Positions 47,604 through 55,091 of a stretch of 64,000 nucleotides of DNA are shown here, in pieces. The position numbers and the translations under genes are program-made. Source of the DNA: Paenibacillus sp. V4I3 (GTDB lineage: Bacteria > Bacillota > Bacilli > Paenibacillales > NBRC-103111). The DNA lies in contig NZ_JAUSZA010000001.1 in NCBI RefSeq assembly GCF_030817215.1, forward strand, positions 3,942,501-4,006,500, read 5' to 3'. Within the stretch, counting starts at the first letter, position 1; every line of letters starts with the position of its first letter. Under the pieces are notes generated by a model. The model worked only from the letters and a program-made list of their open reading frames with translations, was not told where the DNA came from and searched no databases.

Positions 47604-48953
47604 GTGAAGATATTGCAATCCAGCAAAAGAAAAAGATTGTTCGGACTCCTGCTCGTCTTCTTCGTTTGTATGGTAAGTTTGTCTCCGCCTTTTCAAAGCT
47701 TTGCCTCCTTCCCTCAGGAACTTCGCTTATTCAGCGGGCAGGGGAAGCAGCTCCAATTAACAATGCCGGTCAACGCCCAAGTCACGGTAAAAGATACGGA
47801 TATTGTAAAGGTAAACGGCAATGCCAAGCACTCATTTCAAGTTAATTTGAAAGAACCCATCTCTTTGCAATCCGATCACTCTGGGCAAACAGAAATGAAG
47901 CTCAAGCTGTTCGGTGCAATCCCCATCAAGACAGTTAAAGTAAACGTAGTACCGGATTTGAAAGTCATCCCAGGTGGTCAAACAATCGGTGTGAAAATTA
48001 AGTCTGCCGGTATTTTGGTCGTAGGTCATCATTTAGTAACTGTTGCCCAAGACCAAAAAGTTTCACCTGGTGAAGAAGCGAAAATTCAAGTTGGTGATTT
48101 AATTACTAAGATCAATGGCAAAGATTCCAAGGATGTTAGTAAGGTTGCCGATCTTGTAGCCAAATCCGGAGAAAGCAAAACACCCCTGGAGCTAAAAATC
48201 CTTCGTAACAATGAAGAGATTATTGTTAAGCTGCAGCCTGTCTATGACGTCGTAGATAAGTCTTATCGCTTAGGTCTGTATATTCGGGATTCAGCTGCGG
48301 GTGTTGGTACTCTAACCTTCTACGCACCAGATCAAGGTGTGTACGGGGCACTGGGACATGTTATCACGGATATGGATACCCAAACGCCTATCATCGTTGG
48401 TGACGGCGATATTGTGTACTCTAATGTGACCTCTATTTCTAAAAGCCATAATGGAGATCCCGGCGAGAAACATGCTACTTTGTATAAAGATAGTAAAGTC
48501 ATTGGTAATATCGAAAGAAACACGGCATTCGGTATTTTTGGAAAAATGTATGCTGCTCCTGACCACAGCTTGGACAAAGAAGCTATACCTGTTGCTTTCG
48601 CTGAAGAAGTAAAAGAAGGACCTGCTCAAATTTATACGGTCGTGGAAGGACAGAAAGTCGAAAAATTTGACATTCAAGTTGTCCATGTATCCAAACAAGA
48701 CATACCAGGTACTAAGGGTATGGTTATTAAAATAACAGATCCGCGGTTGTTAGATAAAACAGGCGGTATTGTTCAAGGGATGAGCGGCAGCCCTATTATC
48801 CAGAATGGCAAGTTAATCGGAGCCGTTACTCACGTATTTGTGAATGATCCTACAAGTGGTTACGGTTGTTTCATAGAGTGGATGCTTCAGGACTCAGGTA
48901 TTATTCTTAGACCTTCTTCAGGAGCCTCTTACAAAGAATCAAAGGCGAGCTAG
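47604..48953 (+). CDS. spoIVB: SpoIVB serine peptidase
   Basis: A 449-residue S55 peptidase that is sent across the inner forespore membrane and starts SigK processing. It has a signal-like segment (residues about 12-33), a PDZ domain (about 125-205) and a catalytic domain with His in GALGHVITDMD and Ser in GMSGSPIIQNGKL. A GTG at 47604 and a TTG at 47613 are both possible starts after AAGGAG. It lies just before spo0A, as in B. subtilis. Confidence 0.95.
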   Translation: MKILQSSKRKRLFGLLLVFFVCMVSLSPPFQSFASFPQELRLFSGQGKQLQLTMPVNAQVTVKDTDIVKVNGNAKHSFQVNLKEPISLQSDHSGQTEMKLKLFGAIPIKTVKVNVVPDLKVIPGGQTIGVKIKSAGILVVGHHLVTVAQDQKVSPGEEAKIQVGDLITKINGKDSKDVSKVADLVAKSGESKTPLELKILRNNEEIIVKLQPVYDVVDKSYRLGLYIRDSAAGVGTLTFYAPDQGVYGALGHVITDMDTQTPIIVGDGDIVYSNVTSISKSHNGDPGEKHATLYKDSKVIGNIERNTAFGIFGKMYAAPDHSLDKEAIPVAFAEEVKEGPAQIYTVVEGQKVEKFDIQVVHVSKQDIPGTKGMVIKITDPRLLDKTGGIVQGMSGSPIIQNGKLIGAVTHVFVNDPTSGYGCFIEWMLQDSGIILRPSSGASYKESKAS

Positions 48954-48969
48954 AAGCCTTTGATTCTTT
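48933..48969 (+). terminator. Terminator over the end of spoIVB
   Basis: AAAGAATCAAAGGC pairs exactly with GCCTTTGATTCTTT; the left arm lies in the last codons and the stop codon in the loop. Confidence 0.85.
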
Positions 48970-49019
48970 ATTTTATTTTAACCTCATTCTACAAGGAAAA
49001 ACACGGCCTCATGTGAATT

Positions 49020-49102
49020 TGTCGAAAAATGTTGGATATAGAAGATAAATATATTATTATATAAGAAAGTGAATTAAAAGAAAAGAAAAATAATATTCGA
49101 CA
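49020..49102 (+). promoter_or_regulatory. Two Spo0A boxes upstream of spo0A
   Basis: TGTCGAA at 49020-49026 and its reverse TTCGACA at 49096-49102 match the Spo0A-P box. A third, at 49122-49128, lies in the SigH promoter. They imply self-control by Spo0A-P. Confidence 0.7.
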
Positions 49103-49129
49103 GAAGGAATTTAAGTTGAGGTGTCGAAT
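49103..49129 (+). promoter_or_regulatory. SigH promoter of spo0A with a 0A box
   Basis: GAAGGAATT and GTCGAAT, 11 bases apart, both fit the SigH consensus (RNAGGAWWW and RNNGAAT). The -10 element overlaps the Spo0A box TGTCGAA. This is the expected sporulation-specific promoter of spo0A. Confidence 0.8.
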
Positions 49130-49186
49130 ACCTTTACTTAAGAGAGAAATACCAACTTGTATGAGTAGCTAAAGGAGGATTTTATT

Positions 49187-49981
49187 TTGCAAAAAATTCA
49201 AGTGTTACTAGCAGATGACAATCGTGAGTTTACCCATTTATTATCAGAGTTCATTGGTGAGCAAGAGGATATGGAAATTGTAGGAGTGGCGTAGAACGGT
49301 AACGAAGTTCTTCGTTTTCTTGAGCAACAACGTGAATTGCCGGATGTACTCATTTTAGATATTATTATGCCTCACTTGGATGGCCTGGGTGTACTTGAAA
49401 AAATGCGTGAGATGAATCTTCCCACACAACCGAAAATCATCATGCTAACCGCTTTTGGGCAAGAAAATATCACTCAAAAAGCTGTGCAACTTGGAGCCTC
49501 TTACTACATTCTCAAGCCTTTTGATATGGAAACGCTAACGAACCGTATACGCCAGCTTGTTGGTAACAATCAAGCATCCGCAACCACTTCAACATCACGT
49601 GCAAATATTGTACATATGCCTAAAGGGAAAAACTTAGATGCTAATATCACCAGCATCATACATGAAATCGGCGTTCCTGCGCATATTAAAGGATATCAAT
49701 ATCTTCGCGAAGCGATCACGATGGTTTACAATAATATCGAAATCCTAGGTGCTATCACCAAAACTTTGTACCCAGCTATTGCTGAGAAGTACAAGACTAC
49801 ACCTAGCCGCGTTGAGCGCGCCATCCGTCATGCGATTGAAGTCGCTTGGACGCGCGGCAACATTGATTCAATTTCGTTTATCTTCGGATACACGATTAAC
49901 ATCTCGAAGTCCAAACCGACCAATTCGGAGTTCATCGCGATGGTTGCTGATAAGCTTCGCATCGAGCATAAGGTTTCTTGA
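49187..49981 (+). pseudogene. spo0A: Spo0A master sporulation regulator with in-frame TAG
   Basis: Response regulator and DNA-binding factor that starts sporulation. The frame runs from TTG 49187 (after AAAGGAGG) to TGA 49981, 264 codons, with all Spo0A parts: acidic pocket LLADDN, phospho-site region [13 protein letters not shown] (Asp near 58), [12 protein letters not shown] and the DNA-binding end [21 protein letters not shown] to the conserved C-terminus. Codon 36 (49292-49294) is TAG, where homologues have Tyr/His/Phe in GVAxNG. The product would be 35 residues. Apart from this codon no damage is seen. A recent nonsense change or a sequencing error is more likely than old decay. Its last 99 bases also form part of the repeat at 61436. 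Confidence 0.9.
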
Positions 49982-50010
49982 GAGGGTTAGAATCTTTGTA
50001 ATATCTCGGA
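49883..50010 (+). other. Left attachment-like repeat at the spo0A 3' end
   Basis: The 128 bases covering the last 33 codons of spo0A and 29 bases beyond are repeated at 61436-61563. The last 80 bases are identical; the earlier 48 differ at five sites, all third codon positions and all silent. This is the form of an integration target whose far copy comes from another bacterium. Confidence 0.85.
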
Positions 50011-50067
50011 TTTAAGGATTTGGAAATTACTTACACGTAATATATGAAAACCAATAAACTTGTTTTG

Positions 50068-50093
50068 AAGCCTATAAACTTTTCCCATCTCAC
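50068..50093. promoter_or_regulatory. Left arm-type repeat of the island
   Basis: AAGCCTATAAA at 50068-50078 recurs at 61356-61366 (same direction) and 61283-61293 (inverted). It runs into CTTTTCCCATCTCAC, whose inverted near-copy is at 61373-61393. Candidate binding sites for the integrase. Confidence 0.55.
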
Positions 50094-50125
50094 CCAATAA
50101 ACCTTTTTGGTTTATTGGGTTTTAA
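50093..50125 (+). terminator. Terminator after spo0A
   Basis: CCCAATAAACC pairs exactly with GGTTTATTGGG around a T5 loop, followed by TTTTAATTT. It lies inside the island's left end. Confidence 0.88.
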
Positions 50126-50155
50126 TTTGCCGAAAAAAGAGATGGAGGATTTTGT

Positions 50156-50542
50156 ATGAAGTTATCAGAATTGGAGTTTTATGTTGAAGATTTTATAACG
50201 TATTGTCAGAACAAGAATTTATCGCGCAAGACACTTTCATCTTACGAACAATCATTAAAGTTATTTGTTGCCTATTTAAAGAATGTGCATGATGTTGATA
50301 AGATAAAAGAAGTTCGGACAGGTCATATCAGGCAGTATGTTTCATATGTGCAAGAACGTGGGAAGTATACTGTAGTTAATCGGGAGTCATCGAAACTTGT
50401 TAATTTTCCTGAAAAGAGAACAGACTATAAGAAAGAGGTTTCATCGATCACAATAAATAACTATATTCGTAACATTAAGGTTTTCTTTAACTGGCTGAAA
50501 CAAGAAGGAGAGTTACTCAAAAATCCTGTTGAATCAGCATAA
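50156..50542 (+). pseudogene. Truncated tyrosine recombinase (integrase)
   Basis: A 128-residue frame that equals the N-terminal core-binding domain of phage-type tyrosine recombinases: residues 8-60 (YVEDFITYCQNKNLSRKTLSSYEQSLKLFVAYL) and NYIRNIKVFFNWLKQEGELLKNPVE. It stops there; the catalytic domain (Arg, His, Tyr) is missing and the DNA switches to a phosphoesterase scrap. Position 146 bases from the left repeat, pointing into the island, is where an integrase should be. It is probably inactive. Confidence 0.75.
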
Positions 50543-50780
50543 TTTGCATTTTTTTGAATCCCCACAGAGATTTTATTTGAATCCTGGCTCGCTCGGTTGT
50601 TATGATAAGCCTCTTGCTCGCTATGCAATATTAGATATTGGAGAATGTATCGAAGTCCATTTAAAAGAAACTTCATATGAGAACAAGGCTTTTTTAAGTC
50701 AATACAACAAATTAGAAGTTCCAGCTAGAGAGTTTATTCTAAAGATTTTTCATGGAAACCAACATCTTGAAGTTAAATAA
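50540..50780 (+). pseudogene. C-terminal scrap of a metallophosphoesterase
   Basis: Residues FYLNPGSLGCYDKPLARYAILDI match the end of YfcE-type calcineurin-like phosphoesterases, where GSLG closes the active site. The N-terminal metal-binding half is missing. It is fused to the integrase remnant by a deletion. Confidence 0.65.
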
Positions 50781-50816
50781 AACATGGATTTTATCTGAGT
50801 AGGAGAGTGGAAATTA

Positions 50817-51396
50817 GTGATACATATTGGATTGGACTTTGATGATACTTTAATGGATACAAGGAAATCTATTGTGAGTGTTCTTAATAAACAACTTAAT
50901 CGTAATATTATGTTCGACGAAGTTACTATTTACGAAATATCCGAACTTTATGGGCAGAGTTTTGAAGAATTTCAAGAGTTTTTTATCATTAACCAAGGAG
51001 CCATACCCTTCCTTACAGGAAACACTATCTAGGTTAGTCGATAAAATGAAATTTACAATTATGACTGGAAGACCGATTGAATGGATGGAATCCGCAAAAA
51101 AGTGGATTAAAGAAAATGGTATTGTGGTTGAATCTTCACTATGTGCATCGCAATTTGAGAATGGGAAGCTAGAATGTGCAACGTTAAATGGGGTATCACT
51201 TTTTATCGAAGACCATCCAACACATGCCCTATCCTTAGCTGATGGAGGTATCAACGTACTGTTGATTGATAAACCGTATAATCAAGAGTGTCAACATGAA
51301 AGAATAACAAGAGTGAGAAATTGGGAAGAGATTGGCAAGATTCTTGATACTCTAGTATCACAAAATGTAAGAACGCTTAATAAAGAGAAGTTTTGA
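50817..51396 (+). pseudogene. HAD-like 5'-nucleotidase, frameshifted
   Basis: Starts at GTG 50817 after AGGAGAG with the HAD motif GLDFDDTLMDT and runs to 51032. The rest lies in another frame (from about 51000) with TIMTGRPIEW (motif II) and FIEDHPTHALSLA (motif IV), like the YqfW/NT5C-type nucleotidases. Removing one G near 50997 (AACCAAGGAGCC) joins the frames. As read, the protein is cut to 71 residues. Confidence 0.75.
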
Positions 51397-51414
51397 CTAA
51401 GGGAGGAATGGATA

Positions 51415-51762
51415 GTGCAACTACGTGAATCAGGTATCATCTTATTTTGCGAACACTACGAACAAGCCTTAAAGTTTTACACTGAAAAGATTGGACTTCA
51501 AATTCGTGGACAAAAAAGTGATTTAGCTGTACTGGATTTTGGTGGCAGTTATCTAATGATAGAGGATAATGGCATTGCTTCAGCTTCACCAAAAACTAGA
51601 GAGCAAAATCCAATAGTGATAAGATTCAACGTTGACGATTTCGAAAATACGATTCTTGAAATAAAGAATCGTGGTGTTGAGGTTGATGTACATTCGTTTA
51701 ATTGGGGCAAGATAGGCGTTATCATTGACCCTGAAGGAAATAGAATAGAGATAAAGGATTAG
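51415..51762 (+). CDS. VOC (glyoxalase-like) family protein
   Basis: A 115-residue protein with the beta-alpha-beta-beta-beta pattern of vicinal-oxygen-chelate proteins: ILFCEHYEQALKFYTEKIGLQI early, VIRFNVDDFENTILEIKNRGVEV in the middle and the metal-side motif VIIDPEGNRIEIKD at the end. Resistance proteins and dioxygenases share the fold; the substrate is unknown. GTG start at 51415 after AGGGAGG. Lies 18 bases after the HAD gene. Confidence 0.85.
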   Translation: MQLRESGIILFCEHYEQALKFYTEKIGLQIRGQKSDLAVLDFGGSYLMIEDNGIASASPKTREQNPIVIRFNVDDFENTILEIKNRGVEVDVHSFNWGKIGVIIDPEGNRIEIKD

Positions 51763-51911
51763 CGTTGCATAGGTTTCTACTCTAATGTTGTTGTGGGCTA
51801 AGTATATTGGTATATGATTATTAGACATGGATTTCGTGTAAGGAAATAAGGTTATAACCAATACTAATTTTTGGAAATGCGTTATAAAATCAGATTGAAA
51901 GGACTACTTTA

Positions 51912-52574
51912 ATGACTGTACAGCCAAAAACCTGTAGTGTGGAAATAACAAAGAAAGTACAGATAGACTATCTCATTTCTTTTCCAGAAGGGTATGAAGA
52001 CCAAAGTCGTGATTGGGGACTGATTATCTTTTTACATGGTATGGATATGAGGGGTGAGGATGTAACCCAGCTATGTAATTATGGACTGCTTGAAATAGTC
52101 AATGAAGGTAAATTATCATTACCTTTCGTGGTAGCTGTGCCCCAATGTCCTAGTGAATCGTATTGGAATATGGAGCGTGACGCAGTTGTCGCTTTGGTAG
52201 ACGAACTTACAACTAATCATCGAATAGATTTAAGTCGAATTTATTTAATTGGATACAGTTTAGGCGGATATGGCGTTTGGGATTTAGCTATCCATAATCC
52301 AAAAGCGTTTACAGCAATTGTACCATTAAGTTCAGGTGGACAAATATCGAAAGCAGATAAACTTAAAGATATACCAATATGGGCTTTTCATGGAGCCAAA
52401 GATGAGATTATCCCATTAGAACAAATGATGGACATGGTAACTGCGGTAGAAAAACATCAAGGAATAGTAAGATTAACTGTTTACCCTGACCTTGGACATG
52501 ACATAATGATGGAAACATTGGGTAACCAAGAACTATATGCGTGGTTGCTCGAACAAAAAAGTAGGGGAATTTAA
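51912..52574 (+). CDS. Alpha/beta-hydrolase (phospholipase/esterase-like)
   Basis: A 220-residue hydrolase. The catalytic residues can be seen: Ser in GYSLGGYG, Asp in FHGAKDEIIPLE and His in DLGHDIM; the oxyanion loop is FLHGMDMRG. No signal peptide is visible. Closest to the prolyl-oligopeptidase-type esterases; substrate unknown. An own ribosome site (GAAAGGA) precedes the ATG. Confidence 0.85.
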   Translation: MTVQPKTCSVEITKKVQIDYLISFPEGYEDQSRDWGLIIFLHGMDMRGEDVTQLCNYGLLEIVNEGKLSLPFVVAVPQCPSESYWNMERDAVVALVDELTTNHRIDLSRIYLIGYSLGGYGVWDLAIHNPKAFTAIVPLSSGGQISKADKLKDIPIWAFHGAKDEIIPLEQMMDMVTAVEKHQGIVRLTVYPDLGHDIMMETLGNQELYAWLLEQKSRGI

Positions 52575-52601
52575 TAGTTCAATAAAGAGAAGTTTCATTA
52601 A

Positions 52602-52623
52602 GGCACAATCAAGAAGTTGTGCC
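52602..52623 (+). terminator. Possible terminator after the hydrolase
   Basis: GGCACAA-TCAAGAAG-TTGTGCC without a T run. Confidence 0.4.
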
Positions 52624-52742
52624 TATGTTATCAGAGCGTCTAGGAAGCCTTGTTGGCGTTCAAGAGATTAGGGTTGGTTAGATATTTGAGAAGCCTTCCT
52701 TTACATTGTAGAAGGCTTTCGAGTATGACTACTTAAAAGGAA

Positions 52743-53121
52743 TTAACGTTTGATTCTATAATAAGCTTTATGATTATTGCATGTAGGCATTAATTTATTG
52801 ATTAAAGCTGTTTCGTCTATAAGTCGGTCGGTATCTCTACATACATAATAGCCTTTGACGATACATTCTTCTAACTTAAAATAGGTATCTCTATAACGGT
52901 TTCCTTGAACACTTTTTCTGATACATTGGCTTTGTCCCTGAATAAAATTACTTATTCTTGTTGGTTGCTTTTTTCAACCGTTCTTGTGCTCTTTGGCGAC
53001 GGAGTTTCGATTTTGGCGTGTCGGTCTTTTTTAAGGAATTTATCAAGGAAAGTAGATCATTACCCTTTAGTACAGATGAGTCGTTACAGTTCGTCTGCTT
53101 TGGTTTATTACTATCGTCCAT
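52743..53121 (-). pseudogene. Small unknown gene, frameshifted
   Basis: From the ATG at 53121 (AGGAGAG 8 bases upstream) a 57-codon frame runs to 52948, starting DDSNKPKQTNCND and containing a basic KLRRQRAQERLKK helix. From the A6 run (on the minus strand) near 52975 the next frame stays open to TAA 52743 for about 70 codons with protein-like content (NRYRDTYFKLEECIVKGYYVCRD). One inserted base would explain it; intact length would be about 120 residues. It lies 47 bases after the HNH-like gene and is likely part of its unit. No family recognised. Confidence 0.5.
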
Positions 53122-53168
53122 AATTATCTCTCCTAGTGTATGAAAGTTATTGGCTCGATCAACGTTTT

Positions 53169-53990
53169 CTATACGTCAGCTACATGCATGACCAAAGTTA
53201 CTTTTCGTTCCAAGTCAGTTGCAATAAAAAACTCCGTTTTGTTATTACTTCTGAAGATTGATCTCACAACACCACCGTTCTTAAGAGCATTTGAATTTAA
53301 GGCAATATCCAATTCTGTCGATTGACCCCACTTATGTGAGAAATGGTTTTTTATTGAATCATGTAATTTGCTAATACCAAGTTGATCTATGCAACGCTTT
53401 GTTATCATTAATTTATCATTTAAGTTCTCAGAGAAACGTTTATTACGGTCAGTTTTATATTTGCCTTTCATGTTTCCAAGAAAACGTTGTTGCTTTCTCA
53501 CATTGTAACAAGCAGTATAAAACTCTCTATATTGTTCTTCAGTTAAATTATTATTCGATGCAAGAGTAGTTATCAGTTTATTATGATTTTCTCTTGTAAC
53601 ATCATGAATAGACAAATCCCTAAGAATTGAGGAATCCTTCATTGATTCGTTTAGTTTATTCCATATCGGAAATACATTTCCATAGTTGCTTCCTTTTTGT
53701 GCCCAGTTTAAAGGTACAGCATGACCTAAGCTTAGAACATGTTCAGGAAACCGATTATTGGTTAGTGGACACATAGAATCAAATATATCAAAGAAAATTG
53801 TTCGCCATTCATTTGTTCTTAAAGTTCCAGATAATCCGATTTTCCTTGCTTGTTTGTTAGCATAATTCACTCTACAAATCATGTGGCTTCTTGTTTTATG
53901 GACTAGAAGATAATCACCTAAATTAATATCAATTTGTCTTTCTGCTTTGGGGAAATAAATAGAAAAAGCTAATATGCCGTTTTGATTCAA
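53169..53990 (-). CDS. Unknown protein with HNH-like motif
   Basis: A 273-residue protein, not recognised as a whole. Residues about 90-140 look like an HNH nuclease site: CPLTNNRFPEHVLSLGHAVP, then GSNYGNVFPIWNKLNESMKD, i.e. Cys, His, Asn and a late N...N pattern in the spacing of the family. The zinc cysteine partners are missing. The last 100 residues are basic and may bind nucleic acid. It lies in the island with another short gene after it on the same strand; phage defence or mobile-element function is possible but not shown. Confidence 0.6.
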   Translation of the reverse strand: MNQNGILAFSIYFPKAERQIDINLGDYLLVHKTRSHMICRVNYANKQARKIGLSGTLRTNEWRTIFFDIFDSMCPLTNNRFPEHVLSLGHAVPLNWAQKGSNYGNVFPIWNKLNESMKDSSILRDLSIHDVTRENHNKLITTLASNNNLTEEQYREFYTACYNVRKQQRFLGNMKGKYKTDRNKRFSENLNDKLMITKRCIDQLGISKLHDSIKNHFSHKWGQSTELDIALNSNALKNGGVVRSIFRSNNKTEFFIATDLERKVTLVMHVADV

Positions 53991-54010
53991 AATTCTTATT
54001 CCTCCATTCT

Positions 54011-54512
54011 TTATTTTCCAATAGCCTTCCTAGCGGTGTTATGAGCAGTTTTGTAGTATGCTAAACTTTTTCGGCGTCCAGTATATTTGACGTTGAACGC
54101 AATTTGAGGATAGGTTGCAGTTAGCATTTCAAGGAGGTCAACTATTTTATCAATAACGTCTATGTACAGTTCTTTGGCGGCTATGGTCTTATTAAGGTAT
54201 CTTTTGATTATGTTGCAGTCAGAAAAAAAAAATAACCCTTTCCAAGATTTCAGTAGAAATTATTCTGGTTTCCAACAATTTAGCTATGATATTAAGACTA
54301 AATTCAAGTGCTAACAACTCGCCGTATAATGGGTCAGGAATCGTTACAAGTCTTAGTTCTGATTCATTAATTTGTTTACCCATTCCTGCCAAGCAAACTC
54401 CTAAGCCAATCACACATTTTAGATCATCACAGGATGCATCACAGAAAACTGCCATGAGAGATTTCTCTTTTTGATAACTGGTCATGTTATGATTCATCCC
54501 TAACCAAATCAT
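54011..54512 (-). pseudogene. RNase H-like protein, frameshifted at a T10 tract
   Basis: The first part (AVFCDASCDDLKCVIGLGVC, then PLYGELLALEFSLNII) gives the first Asp and Glu of an RNase H fold, and the frame ends at 54219. After a run of ten T on the coding strand (54223-54232) the next frame continues with FFSDCNIIKRYL (second Asp) and ends AHNTARKAIGK at 54011, a normal RNase H C-terminus. The start is uncertain (54512 or an inner ATG). One base too many or too few in the tract would cause the break; slippage or a read error is possible. Confidence 0.7.
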
Positions 54513-54649
54513 TGTTAGTTAATATATTCAATAGCAATATAGCACAAGGTATTAATAAATTCAATAAAACATTAAATCTTACCATATTGTATGTACAGGT
54601 GTCAAATAAAATGAATTACCATTTATTTGTAAGTGATGCAAAATAAAAA

Positions 54650-54673
54650 GGAGTTGCTTTAGGTGTCAACTCC
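54650..54673 (-). terminator. Minus-strand terminator
   Basis: GGAGTTG-N10-CAACTCC, followed on the minus strand by TTTTTATTTTG. It would end transcripts of the tail remnant to the right. Confidence 0.6.
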
Positions 54674-54701
54674 TCTTCTATATTTAGTTAAATAGTTATT
54701 A

Positions 54702-54809
54702 GTTCTTTTGATGCTCATAGCACAGAATACGGTTATAAAGCATTTGTGTTTGCCAAGCAGCAATCTTTGACCTTCTGTGTTACTTGCTTACCAAACTTGC
54801 ACAGACGTG
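54702..54809 (-). pseudogene. Decayed second copy of the Mrr-like zinc-ribbon tail
   Basis: This stretch aligns with 56728-56835, the last 36 codons of the Mrr-like gene (CSKPVTQKVKDYCLANP and CYEHQ), with many changes and frame breaks. It shows an old partial duplication or the scrap of a related gene. Confidence 0.7.
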
Positions 54810-54828
54810 AATATCTACACCAGAAGAA

Positions 54829-54972
54829 CCAACTGCAACTCCTAAGCCTACGATTAAGCTAACACCTAATAGTGGTGGTAGTAATTCAAACGTTTACTAT
54901 AATAATTGAACAGAAGCTAAGGCAGAAGGTGCGTATAATATTAAAGATAATGAAAGTGTTGGTTGTGAGTAG
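54829..54972 (+). pseudogene. Excalibur calcium-binding domain remnant
   Basis: A frame with PTATPKPTIKLTPNSGGSN linker and then VYYNN-stop-TEAKAEGAYNI...GCE. The pattern is that of the excalibur domain of secreted nucleases, but the usual Cys after YYNN is TGA, and the LDRDGDG calcium loop is deleted before the last Cys-Glu. Only the end of the gene is left. Confidence 0.6.
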
Positions 54973-55050
54973 TATAAGCCAGCGATTATTTAGTGGATAT
55001 ACCAATATACTAAGTAGTCATTTTTTGTATAATTTTTTTGCATAAAAGTA

Positions 55051-55075
55051 GCCACCAGTAATTATAACTGATGGC
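55051..55075 (-). terminator. Terminator of the Mrr-OLD gene pair
   Basis: GCCATCAGT pairs with ACTGGTGGC (minus strand) and is followed by TACTTTTAT, 17 bases after the OLD stop codon. Confidence 0.65.
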
Positions 55076-55091
55076 TCTTAGGCGTGAAAAA

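Noticed and set aside
49883..50010. tRNA or tmRNA gene as integration target
   Set aside because: The repeated sequence is the protein-coding end of spo0A plus 29 bases; no tRNA fold is seen there or elsewhere in the window.
52960..52985. Programmed -1 frameshift at the A6 run of the small HNH-partner gene
   Set aside because: The run is in the wrong phase for A-AAA-AAG slippage and the needed change is +1; a mutation or read error is simpler.
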